Below are positions 26,955-35,918 of a stretch of DNA of 64,000 nt, in pieces; position 1 is the first letter of the stretch, and each line of letters begins with the position of its first letter. The translations under genes and the position numbers were made by a program. The notes under the pieces were generated by a model. That model worked only from the letters and a program-made list of their open reading frames with translations, did no database searches and had not been told where the DNA came from. This DNA is from VRUE01 sp963796705 (GTDB taxonomy: Bacteria > Actinomycetota > Thermoleophilia > Solirubrobacterales > 70-9), in NCBI GenBank assembly GCA_963796705.1, contig CAWCMK010000004.1, positions 1-64,000 of the forward strand, written 5' to 3'.

Positions 26955-28028
26955 TCAAAAGAGGCTGGCGGCCCCCTCGGGGGCCGGTAGGCCGAGATGC
27001 TCGTAGGCGCGCGCGGTCAGGACCCGGCCCCGGGGGGTGCGCTTCAGGAGGCCCTGCTGGAGCAGATAGGGCTCCAGCACGTCCTCGATCGTGTCCTCCT
27101 CCTCGCCGATCGCGACCGCCAGGGTCGAGAGCCCGACCGGACCGCCCCCGAACTTCGATGCGACGGTCTCAAGCAGGGCGCGATCGGAGCGATCAAGGCC
27201 GCCGGCGTCGACCTCGAGCATCGCCAGCGCCGCGGCCGCGACCGCGGCGTCGATCGCGCCCGCGTCCTTCACCTGGGCGTAGTCGCGGACCCGCTTTAAG
27301 AGCCGGTTTGCGACCCGGGGCGTGCCCCGCGAGCGGGCCGCGATCGTCTCCGCGCCGGCGGCGTCGATCTCGACCTCGAGGATTCGCGCCGAGCGGCTGA
27401 CGATCTCGGCGAGATGCTCGGGGACGTAGTGCTCGAGCCGGTGAGAGACGCCGAAGCGGTCGCGCAGCGGCGTCGTCAAAAGACCGGCGCGGGTCGTCGC
27501 CCCGATCAGCGTGAAGGGCGGCAGCGGCAGGGTCACGGTGCGCGCGCCGGCTCCCTGGCCGAGGACGACGGGCAGCTCGCCGTCCTCCATCGCCGGGTAG
27601 AGCGTCTCCTCGACGGCGCGCCCGAGGCGGTGGATCTCATCGACGAAGAAGACGCTGCCGGGCTCAAGCGCGGTCAGAAAGGAGGCGACGTCGGCCTTTC
27701 GCTCGAGCGCCGGGCCGGCGGTCTGGACCATCGGCACCCCCATCTCGGCGGCGACGATGTTCGCCAGCGAGGTCTTCCCGAGCCCCGGCGGGCCGGCCAG
27801 AAGCACGTGGTCAAGCGGCTCCGCGCGGCGCCGCGCGGCCTCGATGAAGATCGCCAGCTGCTCGGTGACCTGCACCTGGTTTACGAACTCGCCGAGGCTG
27901 GCGGGGCGCAGCGAGCGATCGAGGTCCTGATCGGCGGCCGCCTCCTCGGCCCCGACGAGCTCGCGGGAAGCCCCCTCGATCCCGGGGGTGCGGATCCGGA
28001 CCCGCCCGAGCGGCTCGGCCTCGCTCAC
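26955..28028 (-). CDS. ruvB: Holliday junction branch-migration ATPase RuvB
   Basis: The 357-residue product has DRSLRPASLGEFVNQ, Walker A in LLAGPPGLGKTSLANIVAAE, Walker B VFFVDEIHRLG, sensor 1 LIGATTRAGLLTTPLRDRFG, and the winged-helix end with TPRGRVLTARAYEHLGL. It forms the hexameric motor that drives branch migration with RuvA. Its start overlaps the ruvA stop by four bases, so ruvC-ruvA-ruvB is one operon. Confidence 0.97.
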   Translation of the reverse strand: MSEAEPLGRVRIRTPGIEGASRELVGAEEAAADQDLDRSLRPASLGEFVNQVQVTEQLAIFIEAARRRAEPLDHVLLAGPPGLGKTSLANIVAAEMGVPMVQTAGPALERKADVASFLTALEPGSVFFVDEIHRLGRAVEETLYPAMEDGELPVVLGQGAGARTVTLPLPPFTLIGATTRAGLLTTPLRDRFGVSHRLEHYVPEHLAEIVSRSARILEVEIDAAGAETIAARSRGTPRVANRLLKRVRDYAQVKDAGAIDAAVAAAALAMLEVDAGGLDRSDRALLETVASKFGGGPVGLSTLAVAIGEEEDTIEDVLEPYLLQQGLLKRTPRGRVLTARAYEHLGLPAPEGAASLF

Positions 28029-28618
28029 CCGCTCCTCCCCGCGGCGGCCTTGCGAAGCGCCGTCGCGATCAGCTCCTCGGGGTCGGCGCTCTCGATCCCT
28101 TCCAAAAGCTGCTCGGCCTCAAGCGGCGCGTAGCCGAGGTTCAGGAGCCCCTCGCGCGCCAGGCCGCGGGCATCGCGCTGCTCGACCATCCCCCCGAGGA
28201 CCTCCTCCTCAAGGGCCCCGGCAACCCTCTCGCGCAGCTCGAGGATGATCCGCTCGGCGGTTCGCTTGCCGATCCCCGGCACCGCCTGGAAGCGTTTCCC
28301 ATCACCGGCGGCGATCGCCCGCAAAAGCTCGCGCGCCGGCCCCCCCGAGAGGGCCGCGATCGCGACCTTGGGACCGACGCCGCTGACCGAGACCAGCTCG
28401 CCGAAGAGGTCGCGCTCCTCCTCGGATGCGAATCCATAGAGCGCCAGGGAGTCCTCGCGGGAGATCAGCTCCGCGTGCAGGAAGGCCTCGCGGCCGGTGG
28501 CCGGGACCGCCTTCAGCGTCTCGGCGGAGACCGCCAGCCGGTAGCCGACCCCGCCGGCCTCGATCACGACGTGATCGGGGCGGCGGACCATCACCTCGCC
28601 GCGCACCGCGGCGATCAT
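28025..28618 (-). CDS. ruvA: Holliday junction DNA-binding protein RuvA
   Basis: This 197-residue protein begins MIAAVRGEVMVRRPDHVVIE in the OB-fold domain. Two helix-hairpin-helix motifs follow (LVSVSGVGPKVAIAALSG and FQAVPGIGKRTAERIILELR), and the short domain III ends ALRKAAAG. It holds the four-way junction for RuvB and RuvC. Four-base overlaps link it with both neighbours. Confidence 0.97.
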   Translation of the reverse strand: MIAAVRGEVMVRRPDHVVIEAGGVGYRLAVSAETLKAVPATGREAFLHAELISREDSLALYGFASEEERDLFGELVSVSGVGPKVAIAALSGGPARELLRAIAAGDGKRFQAVPGIGKRTAERIILELRERVAGALEEEVLGGMVEQRDARGLAREGLLNLGYAPLEAEQLLEGIESADPEELIATALRKAAAGRSG

Positions 28619-29142
28619 CCCGCCACCCGCTCGCCGGCCGCCGCGCCCGCCGCAGCCCGCAGCCGCGGGGCGCTGCCGCCGTGGCAGATCGCCACCGCGA
28701 GGGCGTCGGCCGCGTGGTCTGGGGAGGGCGGCTCGGGCAGGCCGAGCAGCGTCCCGACCATCCTTTGGACCTGCTTCTTGCCGGCGGCACCCGAACCGCA
28801 GACGGCCATCTTGATCGCCTGCGGGGTGTAGGCAAAGCAGGCGATGCGCCGCTGGGAGGCGGCGAGCATCGCGACGCCGCTCGCCTGGCCGACGGCCATC
28901 GCCGAGCGCACGTTCTTGCCGAAGTAGACGTCCTCGATCGCCAGCGCCTCGGGCTCGTGCCAGCTGAGCAGCTCGGCGAGGGAGCCGTGGATCCGCTCGA
29001 GGCGCTTCTCGATCGCGAGGCTCGCCGGGGTCTCGACGACACCGCCGTCGAGGGCGACCATCTGGGCGCCGTCGACGCGGACGACGCCAAAGCCGAGGTT
29101 TGCCGCCCCGGGGTCGATGCCCATCACAACCTGCATGGGCAC
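28615..29142 (-). CDS. ruvC: Holliday junction resolvase RuvC
   Basis: The 175-residue product starts MPMQVVMGIDPGAANLGFGV with the first catalytic Asp (GIDPG). It has AIEDVYFGKNVRSAMAVGQA with the catalytic Glu and ends with PDHAADALAVAICHG carrying the final Asp residues. It cuts Holliday junctions. It is the first gene of the ruvCAB run and lies 28 bp after yebC. Confidence 0.97.
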   Translation of the reverse strand: MPMQVVMGIDPGAANLGFGVVRVDGAQMVALDGGVVETPASLAIEKRLERIHGSLAELLSWHEPEALAIEDVYFGKNVRSAMAVGQASGVAMLAASQRRIACFAYTPQAIKMAVCGSGAAGKKQVQRMVGTLLGLPEPPSPDHAADALAVAICHGGSAPRLRAAAGAAAGERVAG

Positions 29143-29170
29143 TGATTCTGGGCTGCGCTCCGGATGCCTT

Positions 29171-29920
29171 CTAGGCGGCGATCTCGGTGAGGATCTCCTC
29201 GGGAATGTCGAAGTTGGCGTGGACCTCGTTGACGTCGTCCTGGTCTTCGAGCGCGTCCAGCAGCCCGAGCAGCGAGCGCGCCTCGCCCTTGCCGACCTGC
29301 ACCGTGCTCTTCGGCTCCATCGTCACCTCGGCCTTTTCGATCTCGACCCCCGCGCCCGCGAGCGCCTCGCGCACCGCGCCGAGGTCGCCCGGCTCGCAGA
29401 GGATCCGCAGCTGATCACCGTCCTCGCTGACGTCCTCAGCGCCGGCGTCGATCGCCGCGATCACGTCATCCTCGCCGTAGCGCTCCCCGTCGACGGTGAT
29501 CACCCCGCGCTTCTCGAAGATATAGGCGACCGAGCCGGGCTCGCCGAGGCTGCCGTTGTGCTTGGTGAAGGCGAGCCGCACGTCGGCCGTCGTGCGGTTG
29601 CGGTTATCGGTCAGCGCCTCGACGAGGATCGCGGCGCCGCCCGGTCCGTAGCCCTCGAAGCTCAGCTGCTCGATCGCCGCCGCATCGCCCCCCGCCCCGG
29701 TGCCGCGGTCGATCGCCCGCTGGATGTTTTCCTTGGGCATCGAGGCTTCCCTGGCCTTCGCCACCGCCGTCGCCAGCGCCGGGTTGCCGTCGGGATCGCC
29801 GCCGCCGTCGCGCGCGGCGACGATGATCGCCCGCACCAGCTTCGAGAAGAGCTGGCCGCGTTTTGCATCCGCGGCGCCCTTCTTGTGTTTGATCGAGGAC
29901 CACTTAGAGTGACCGGACAT
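29171..29920 (-). CDS. yebC: YebC/PmpR family regulatory protein
   Basis: ATG 29920 opens MSGHSKWSSIKHKKGAADAK, the invariant start of the family. RGQLFSKLVRAIIVAARDGG, MPKENIQRAIDRGTG, FEGYGPGGAAILVEALTDN and the acidic C-terminal domain follow, for about 249 residues. YebC proteins bind DNA or ribosomes and have been linked to transcription control and to translation of proline-rich stretches. Its place directly before ruvC is conserved in many bacteria. An upstream ATG at 29929 would add only three residues. Confidence 0.96.
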   Translation of the reverse strand: MSGHSKWSSIKHKKGAADAKRGQLFSKLVRAIIVAARDGGGDPDGNPALATAVAKAREASMPKENIQRAIDRGTGAGGDAAAIEQLSFEGYGPGGAAILVEALTDNRNRTTADVRLAFTKHNGSLGEPGSVAYIFEKRGVITVDGERYGEDDVIAAIDAGAEDVSEDGDQLRILCEPGDLGAVREALAGAGVEIEKAEVTMEPKSTVQVGKGEARSLLGLLDALEDQDDVNEVHANFDIPEEILTEIAA

Positions 29921-29943
29921 AAGTGTCATTGTATGAATTGGCG

Positions 29944-30387
29944 ATGGCCACCGATGCCCACAGCCACGGCCACCACAACGTTGGGAAAAGCCTGGCGGCG
30001 AGCCTGATCTTCATCGCGATGCTGATCGCCGCCCTCTCGCTGTGGACGGCGCTGCCGCTGAGCTGGCTCTACATCGGCTCCAAGGTCTCCAAAACCCAGT
30101 TTCCGGCCGAGACGCCCTACATGGTGGTGATCGTCGGGCTGATCCTCTCGATCATCCTCGTCGCCTGGCTGATCGCCCGCCTCAACCGCCTCTACATCAT
30201 CATCACCGGCACCAACCGGCTGGCGCCGATGCGCCCCGCCTGGATGCGCAGCATGCGCGACAGCTCGGCCCCGCCCGGGACGACGACCGTCGTCGAGGCG
30301 GTCCTGATGGGCTCGGTGCTGCTCGCCGCGCTCGCCCTCAGCTGCTGGTTCTTCCTGCTCGCCGGCAGCCCGATATCGAATTCTTAG
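29944..30387 (+). CDS. Membrane protein with three or four helices
   Basis: ATG 29944 opens MATDAHSHGHHNVGKSLAAS, a His-rich head. Helices follow (LIFIAMLIAALSLWTALPLS, VVIVGLILSIILVAWLIARL and VLMGSVLLAALALSCWFFLL), with a basic loop NRLAPMRPAWMRSM between. It is divergent from yebC, with a 23-bp gap. The family is not recognised; similar small membrane proteins occur beside yebC in related genomes as far as I recall. Confidence 0.72.
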   Translation: MATDAHSHGHHNVGKSLAASLIFIAMLIAALSLWTALPLSWLYIGSKVSKTQFPAETPYMVVIVGLILSIILVAWLIARLNRLYIIITGTNRLAPMRPAWMRSMRDSSAPPGTTTVVEAVLMGSVLLAALALSCWFFLLAGSPISNS

Positions 30388-30417
30388 GGGCTCTCGGCGG
30401 CGCCTCGCTGGGGCGGC

Positions 30418-31524
30418 TCAGAGGAGGAACTGGCCGTCTTTTTGGATGATCTCGCCGTCGACCTCGATGCGGCCGCCGAGCCGCAGGTCACAGACCAGGT
30501 CGGTGTGAACGGCGGACTCGTTGGTGCCGCCCGACTCCGGATAGCTGGCCCCGAGCGCCATGTGGACGGTGCCGCCGATCTTCTCATCGAGCAGCACCTC
30601 GCGGGTGCCGCGGTCGATCGCGTAGTTGGTGCCGATCCCGAGCTCGCCCAGGGTGCGGGCGCCCTGATCGGTGTCGAGCAGCTTCAGGAGGAACTCCTCG
30701 CCGCGCTCGGCGCTGGCCTCGATCACCCTCCCTGAGTCGAACTTGAGGCGAACGCCGGAGACCTCGCGACCGCCGATCACCGCCGGCAGGTGGAAGGAGA
30801 CCTCGCCCTTCACGGAGTCCTCGATCGGGCCGGTGAAGAACTCTCCATCGGGCATGTTGTGCTCACCGTCGCAGGGGATGAAGTGCCGCCCGGCGATCCC
30901 GAGGGTGATGTCGGTGCCCGGAGCGAGGATGTGGACCTCCTCGTGGCCCTCGATCCACGCGGCCAGGCGGCGGGTCTCCGCGGAGGCCTCCTGCCAGGCG
31001 CTGAGCGGATCTGAGTCCTCCCCCGCCAGGCAGGCGCCGAAGTAGAAGTCCTCGTAGTCGACCAGGCTCATCTCCGCCTCAGAGGCATAGGCGCTCGTCG
31101 GGAAGAGCGTGTAGCACCAGCGGAAGGCGCCCTCGGCGCTTCGCTTCATCGCCCGCTTCATCAGCTCGCCCATCGCCGCCTGGCGGCGCGTCTGGCGCTC
31201 CGGCGGTACCGCCGAGAGCTCGCGCGGGTTGCTGGAGGCACCGACGCTGATCCGCACGTCGGCGTTATCGACCGTCCACTCGGCCAGCGGTGAGACCCAG
31301 TCCAGCTGGGCCTCGGAGGCGTGCTTGAAGTAGGCCACCGACTGGCCCTCGAGGCCGACGTTCAGGATCGGGTGCCCGCCGGCCTTCAGCACCTCCTCAT
31401 AGATCGCCAAGAGCAGCGGCTCGGCGGCGCTCTCGCCGTCGATCGAGACGACGTCGCCCTCCCTGACCTTGGTCGAGTAGCCGACCAGGATCCTGGCCAG
31501 GTTCTGGGCTCTTGGATCTCTCAA
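30418..31524 (-). CDS. M29-family aminopeptidase
   Basis: The 368-residue product carries the M29 metal-binding sequence: NMPDGEFFTGPIEDSVKGEV, later LDEKIGGTVHMALGASYPES, and HTDLVCDLR near the C-terminus. The conserved Glu, His and Asp in these motifs bind two metal ions. It removes N-terminal residues from peptides in the cytoplasm. The start is TTG 31524, inferred from the overlap TTGA with the pdxT stop, so it is the last gene of the pdxS-pdxT run. Confidence 0.9.
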   Translation of the reverse strand: MRDPRAQNLARILVGYSTKVREGDVVSIDGESAAEPLLLAIYEEVLKAGGHPILNVGLEGQSVAYFKHASEAQLDWVSPLAEWTVDNADVRISVGASSNPRELSAVPPERQTRRQAAMGELMKRAMKRSAEGAFRWCYTLFPTSAYASEAEMSLVDYEDFYFGACLAGEDSDPLSAWQEASAETRRLAAWIEGHEEVHILAPGTDITLGIAGRHFIPCDGEHNMPDGEFFTGPIEDSVKGEVSFHLPAVIGGREVSGVRLKFDSGRVIEASAERGEEFLLKLLDTDQGARTLGELGIGTNYAIDRGTREVLLDEKIGGTVHMALGASYPESGGTNESAVHTDLVCDLRLGGRIEVDGEIIQKDGQFLL

Positions 31525-32112
31525 CTCTCCGCCTCCTCGCGCTCTCCCTCGCGGGCGCTTGTCGCCATCGCCATGAACAGCGCGTGCAGCCGCGAGTCAT
31601 CGGTCAGCTCGGGGTGAAACGCGCAGGCCAGCACCGCTTCGCCGCGCACCGCGACCGGGTGGCCCTGATAGCGAAGCTATCGCCTCGACGCCGGGCCCGT
31701 GGCGGCGCACCCGCGGCGCCCGGATGAAGAGGGCGCGCAGCGGCTCCGAGCCGATCCCCTGCACCTCGAGGTCGGCCTCAAAGCTCTGCAGCTGGCGCCC
31801 GAAGGCGTTGCGCTCGGCGCTCACGTCAAACAGGCCGAGGTGCTCGCGATCGCAGACGATCAGCCCGGCGCAGGTCCCGAACACCGGCCGCCCCGCCTCG
31901 TGGTGGGCGCGGATCGCCGGCCCCAGGCCGGCCCGCTCGATCCCCTTGGCGATCGTCGTGCTCTCCCCGCCGGGGATGATGAGACCGTCAAGGCCGATCA
32001 GATCGGCGCCGACTCGCACCTCGCTGGGCTGCGCCCCGAGGCCCGCCAGCATCGCTCCGTGGGCCTCGAAATCGCCCTGGATCGCGAGGACGCCGATCCG
32101 CAGCTCAGGCAC
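31521..32112 (-). CDS. pdxT: Pyridoxal 5'-phosphate synthase glutaminase subunit PdxT (one frameshift)
   Basis: IGVLAIQGDFEAHGAMLAGL, the LIIPGGESTTIAKGIE oxyanion region, and the nucleophile Cys in VFGTCAGLIV identify PdxT. Near 31,680 the frame breaks. The correct continuation is HPVAVRGEAVLACAFHPELT with the catalytic His and Glu, ending in EGEREEAES at 31521. PdxT releases ammonia from glutamine and passes it to PdxS. It overlaps pdxS by 8 bp. Confidence 0.93.
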
Positions 32113-32992
32113 CGCGGTTCTGCAGCAGGGCGCCCTCGGCCGCCAGCTGACCGATCTCCAGCCCGGCCATCGCCTCCCCCAGCCCGCTCTGGGCCGCGGC
32201 GACGCGCTCGGGGTCGGCGTAGTGGGTCGTCGCCTCGACGATCGCCCGCGCCATCCGCTCGGGCTCAGAGCTCTTGAAGATCCCCGAGCCGACGAAGTTG
32301 CCCTCGGCGCCGAGCTGCATCATCAGCGCCGCATCGGCCGGCGTCGCGATCCCCCCGGCGCAGAAGAGCGGCACCGGCAGACGGCCCGCGGCGGCGACCT
32401 CGCGGACCACCTCAAGCGGCGCCCGAAGCTCCTTGGCGGCGCCGGGCAGCTCCTCGGGGCCGAGCTGCGCCAGCCGCCTGACCCCGGCGCTGATCTCGCG
32501 CATGTGGCGCACCGCCTCGACCACGTTGCCGGTTCCCGCCTCGCCCTTGGAGCGGATCATCGCCGCCCCCTCGCCGAGCCGCCGCAGCGCCTCACCGAGG
32601 TTGGTGGCGCCGCAGACGAAGGGCACCTCGAAGGCGAACTTGTCGATGTGATTTGCCTCATCGGCGGGCGTCAGGACCTCGGACTCATCGATGTAGTCGA
32701 CCTCGAGTGACTGCAGGACCTGGGCCTCGGCGAAGTGGCCGATCCGCGCCTTGGCCATCACCGGGATCGTCACCGCCTCCTGGATCCCCCTGATCATCTT
32801 CGGGTCCGACATCCGCGCGACGCCGCCGTCGCGGCGGATGTCGGCGGGAACCCGCTCGAGCGCCATCACCGCGCAGGCGCCGGCCTCCTCGGCGAGCTTC
32901 GCCTGCGCGGGCGTGACCACGTCCATGATCACGCCGCCCTTCAGCATCTCGGCGAGGCCGGTCTTGAGGCGGAAAGTTGCGTGCTCAGCCAC
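32105..32992 (-). CDS. pdxS: Pyridoxal 5'-phosphate synthase subunit PdxS
   Basis: The 295-residue product starts TGLAEMLKGGVIMDVVTPAQ. It contains VMALERVPADIRRDGGVARM, the lysine in VMAKARIGHFAEAQVL, DYIDESEVLTPADE, and GSGIFKSSEPERMARAIVEA. It forms the dodecameric synthase core that builds PLP from ribose 5-phosphate, glyceraldehyde 3-phosphate and ammonia from PdxT. It is the first gene of the pdxS-pdxT-aminopeptidase operon. Confidence 0.97.
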   Translation of the reverse strand: MAEHATFRLKTGLAEMLKGGVIMDVVTPAQAKLAEEAGACAVMALERVPADIRRDGGVARMSDPKMIRGIQEAVTIPVMAKARIGHFAEAQVLQSLEVDYIDESEVLTPADEANHIDKFAFEVPFVCGATNLGEALRRLGEGAAMIRSKGEAGTGNVVEAVRHMREISAGVRRLAQLGPEELPGAAKELRAPLEVVREVAAAGRLPVPLFCAGGIATPADAALMMQLGAEGNFVGSGIFKSSEPERMARAIVEATTHYADPERVAAAQSGLGEAMAGLEIGQLAAEGALLQNRGA

Positions 32993-33055
32993 GCCCCCAA
33001 GATACCGCTCGGCGCCTCGCCTCGGTCCCGCTCGCCCCCCTCGCCGGCGGGGGCC

Positions 33056-33523
33056 CTAGCCTCCGCTTTCGGGCTCGGAGGGGTCGGCGGCCGACCAGAT
33101 GCGGTCAAAGAGATCGCCGTCAAGCGGCACCAGCCAGACCTCACGCACCAGCCCCGCCGCGGGGTCGGTGCGGTAGGCGCCGAGCGTCTGCCAGGTGAGG
33201 ACCCGGCCCCCGAGCTCGGCGCTGCCCTCGATGAACTGGGCGACCGCGTCGCCCTGGACGAGCAGCTCCCCGGGCACCATCCGCATCGTCTCGTGGGCGA
33301 GGCGGCGGCGATTCTCAAAGTAGGCGATCACCTGCTCGCGACCGCGGTGATCGCCGGCGATCGCACTCGCGCCCGGCACGTGCCAGATGATCTCCTCGGC
33401 GAGCAGCTCGGCAACCGGATCGAGCCCGCCCCCCGCATACATCTCGGCCTGGCGGCGGTGCAGCTCGGCGATCAGCCTGAGCGGATCGTGCTGCCTGTGT
33501 GCGGCCTTCTCAAAGAAGGGCAC
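33056..33523 (-). CDS. SnoaL-like (NTF2-fold) protein
   Basis: This 155-residue product shows the NTF2-like pattern: an N-terminal helix pair (PLRLIAELHRRQAEMYAGGG, PVAELLAEEIIWHVPG), then ASAIAGDHRGREQVIAYFEN and beta strands ending AGLVREVWLVPLDGDLFDRI. SnoaL-like proteins include ketosteroid-isomerase-type enzymes and many of unknown role. It follows the RpiR-type regulator by 9 bp and may be controlled with it. The ligand is unknown. Confidence 0.75.
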   Translation of the reverse strand: MPFFEKAAHRQHDPLRLIAELHRRQAEMYAGGGLDPVAELLAEEIIWHVPGASAIAGDHRGREQVIAYFENRRRLAHETMRMVPGELLVQGDAVAQFIEGSAELGGRVLTWQTLGAYRTDPAAGLVREVWLVPLDGDLFDRIWSAADPSEPESGG

Positions 33524-33532
33524 CGCCGCCCC

Positions 33533-34390
33533 CTACTTCAGTTTGTAGGCGCGAATCCGGTCTTTGTGGACGGCTTCATCGCGTGCGTAGAGGCCGTGGG
33601 CCAGCGCCTGCACGAGCGCCATCAGGGCCGTGTTTGAGCGCGTGAAGGAGGGGCTGTTGGAGGAGAAGTAGAGGGTCTGTTCGGCGTTCTCGCCGACCTC
33701 TGAGAGCGAGGCATCGGAGATCGCCAGGGTGGCGGCGCTGCGGTGCACGGCGAGCTTCATCGCCCGCAGCAGCAGCGGGTGGGCGCGCCCGGAGGAGAGC
33801 ACGATGACCAGCGTCTGCTCATCGATTCGCCCGAGCCGCTGCAGCGACTCCCCGCCGGTCGAGGCGACGATCTCTGAGCGGATGTCGAGCAGGCTCAGGG
33901 TGTGGCGCAGATAGCTGGCGAAGAAGGCCATCTGATCGACGCCGACGATCACGATCCGCTGCGCTTCGGCGAGCGCCGCGACGGCGCCCTCGACCTGCTC
34001 GCGGGTCAGGTTGCGCGCGGTTTCCTCGAGGTTTGAGTAATCGGCGCCGAGGCTCCCCTCGAGCTCGGAGTGATCAAAGGAGAACAGGGCCCCTCCCGCC
34101 CCGGCGCTGCCGGCCGCGGCGATCGTGTTGCGGTACTCCTCGATTGCCGCCTGCTGGAGCTCGGGGTAGCCCTCAAAGCCGAGGGCCTGGGAGAAGCGCA
34201 CCACCGTCGATGAGGAGGTGCTCGCTCTCCGGGCCAGCTCCTCGGCGGTCAGGAAGGCCGCCTCGTCGAGATGATCGACGATGTAGCGAGCGACATCTTT
34301 CTGGGAGCGCGAGAACTCTTCGAAGCGCTCCTGGATGTACTCGGAAAGGCTCTTCAGCTGGGGGGCGGTCTTGGTCGCGGTCTTGCTCAC
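33533..34390 (-). CDS. RpiR/MurR-family transcriptional regulator
   Basis: The N-terminal helix-turn-helix is FSRSQKDVARYIVDHLDEAA with ELARRASTSSSTVVRFSQAL. A SIS domain follows with EAQRIVIVGVDQMAFFASYL and QTLVIVLSSGRAHPLLLRAM. The length is 285 residues from GTG 34390, chosen because the sequence upstream becomes Arg-rich and implausible. Such regulators sense sugar phosphates. Ser in VLSSGR fits the phosphosugar site. The target genes are not evident, and the SnoaL-like gene is the only close downstream neighbour. Confidence 0.88.
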   Translation of the reverse strand: MSKTATKTAPQLKSLSEYIQERFEEFSRSQKDVARYIVDHLDEAAFLTAEELARRASTSSSTVVRFSQALGFEGYPELQQAAIEEYRNTIAAAGSAGAGGALFSFDHSELEGSLGADYSNLEETARNLTREQVEGAVAALAEAQRIVIVGVDQMAFFASYLRHTLSLLDIRSEIVASTGGESLQRLGRIDEQTLVIVLSSGRAHPLLLRAMKLAVHRSAATLAISDASLSEVGENAEQTLYFSSNSPSFTRSNTALMALVQALAHGLYARDEAVHKDRIRAYKLK

Positions 34391-34438
34391 GGCGGTCCAT
34401 TTCGCCGAACCGCGTCCTTTCCCTTCCGATCTGGTTGG

Positions 34439-34834
34439 ATGAGTTCCGCGATGACCCTCGAGCGGGCCCTGCGCCTCACCAACCGCAACATGATCGTCTT
34501 CGACCTGATTCTCGGGAGCGGCGCGATCCTCTCCCCCGAGCTGACCCTGGCCGCACTCGGTCACGATCGGCCCTCCCCCGACGCGGCGCGGCTCTTTCAG
34601 CGCAGCGGCCCGGTCTGGCTGACCTTCGCCGCCGCCCACGCCCTGGCCGCGCGCCGCGGAGAGCCGCGCGATTGGTGGGCGCTGGCCTGGTTGCGCGCCA
34701 CCGAGATCGCCACCGACGCCCTCTGGGCGGGCTCGCCGGCGATCAACCGGCCCGGCGCCAAGGCCGCCCTGCGGGGCGCCGGCCTCGCCAACCTGGCGAT
34801 GGCCCTCGGCTTCGGCTGGCTCTCGAGGCGATGA
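34439..34834 (+). CDS. Small membrane protein, first gene of a four-gene operon
   Basis: ATG 34439 (or 34451) opens MSSAMTLERALRLTNRNMIV, then helices FDLILGSGAILSPELTLAAL, GPVWLTFAAAHALAARRGEP and LRGAGLANLAMALGFGWLSR, about 131 residues. The layout suggests four membrane segments with ATEIATDALW between. The stop overlaps the next start (ATGA). The family is not recognised. Confidence 0.65.
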   Translation: MSSAMTLERALRLTNRNMIVFDLILGSGAILSPELTLAALGHDRPSPDAARLFQRSGPVWLTFAAAHALAARRGEPRDWWALAWLRATEIATDALWAGSPAINRPGAKAALRGAGLANLAMALGFGWLSRR

Positions 34835-35166
34835 GCGAGCTCGCCGGGCTGCCCAGCAAGCGCTGGAGCCTGCGCGGACTCGATCAGGAGGGCGATGAGG
34901 TCTGGCTGATCCGCGGCGTCTCGCGCAAGCTCTACCGCTGCCCCGGCTGTCACGGCGAGATCGAGATCGGCGCCGAGCACGTGATCGTCCAGTACGTGCT
35001 GCGCCTCGGCGGCACCGAGCACCACCACTGGCACCGGCGCTGCGCCGAGGAGCTTCTGATCGGCGAGCTGCGGGGCCTGCGCCGGGTCGGCGCCGGCGAG
35101 TCCTCCCAGGCAAAGCTCGAGGCCCGCGGCCGTCGCCCGGCGGGCCGCCGGCGGCGACCGAGGTGA
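34831..35166 (+). CDS. Small zinc-binding protein
   Basis: This is a 111-residue basic product with a zinc-ribbon-like site: YRCPGCHGEIEIGAEHVIVQ, then EHHHWHRRCAEELL. The Cys-x2-Cys pair and the later His and Cys residues could hold one zinc ion. A basic tail follows (GRRPAGRRRRPR). ATGA overlaps link it with both neighbours, so it is cotranslated with membrane proteins. The function is unknown; the basic tail could bind nucleic acid. Confidence 0.7.
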   Translation: MSELAGLPSKRWSLRGLDQEGDEVWLIRGVSRKLYRCPGCHGEIEIGAEHVIVQYVLRLGGTEHHHWHRRCAEELLIGELRGLRRVGAGESSQAKLEARGRRPAGRRRRPR

Positions 35167-35918
35167 TGAGCGCCCTGCGCGAGGCGCTGGCGCTGTATGT
35201 GCGGATCGGGCGCACCTACCTGCACTGGGCGCGGGCCCTGTTGCCGCTGGCGGCGGTCGTCTTCATCCCCCTGGGGCTGATCCACGCGATCCCGATCCAC
35301 GCCCACCTGGACGCGATCGACGCCCAGCACGGCCTCGTGGTCCTGACCCTGCTCCTGGCGGCCGCCGTGCTCGCCGCGACCGGGCTGATCGGCGAGGTCT
35401 TCTACACCGGTGCGGTCTCGATCGCCCTCACCCACCCCCGGCTCGGCGGCCGGCCGCCCTCGCTGGCGGAAGTCGCGCGCCTCATCAGCTACGGGCGGCT
35501 GATCGCCGTCGATCTGATCTACGGACTGCTGGTCGCCGCCGGGCTGATCGCGCTGCTCATCCCCGGAATCCTGATCTACGTCTACTTCGGCCTCGCGGCG
35601 CCGGTGATCGAGATCGAGCGCCACGGGGTGCGGCGCGCCCTGGGGCGCAGCCTGCAGCTCGTCCGCGGCCACTTCTGGCTCGTCTTCTGGGTGCTGGTCC
35701 CGATCGAGTTGGCGGGCGATGGCCTGACCAACCTGATCACCAGCGCCTGCGAGCACCTGCTGAGCAACTCGCTGCCCGCCGAGTGGCTCGCCGACACGGC
35801 CTCAAACATCCTCCTGACACCCTTCTACGCGGTCGCGGCGGTCCTTTTGACCCTCGATCTGATCGCCGCCCGGGACGGCCAGAGCCCGCAGCTACACTCG
35901 GCCCCGGCGCGCAGATGA
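35166..35918 (+). CDS. Multi-spanning membrane protein
   Basis: The 250-residue protein has about six helices, for example LPLAAVVFIPLGLIHAIPIH, VVLTLLLAAAVLAATGLIGE, GLLVAAGLIALLIPGILIYV and FWLVFWVLVPIELAGDGLTN. The segment APVIEIERHGVRRALGRSLQ, LVRGHF between helices resembles the DUF975/glycerophosphodiester-phosphodiesterase membrane-domain type. ATG 35166 overlaps the previous stop; GTG 35163 is an alternative. The function is unknown. Confidence 0.7.
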   Translation: MSALREALALYVRIGRTYLHWARALLPLAAVVFIPLGLIHAIPIHAHLDAIDAQHGLVVLTLLLAAAVLAATGLIGEVFYTGAVSIALTHPRLGGRPPSLAEVARLISYGRLIAVDLIYGLLVAAGLIALLIPGILIYVYFGLAAPVIEIERHGVRRALGRSLQLVRGHFWLVFWVLVPIELAGDGLTNLITSACEHLLSNSLPAEWLADTASNILLTPFYAVAAVLLTLDLIAARDGQSPQLHSAPARR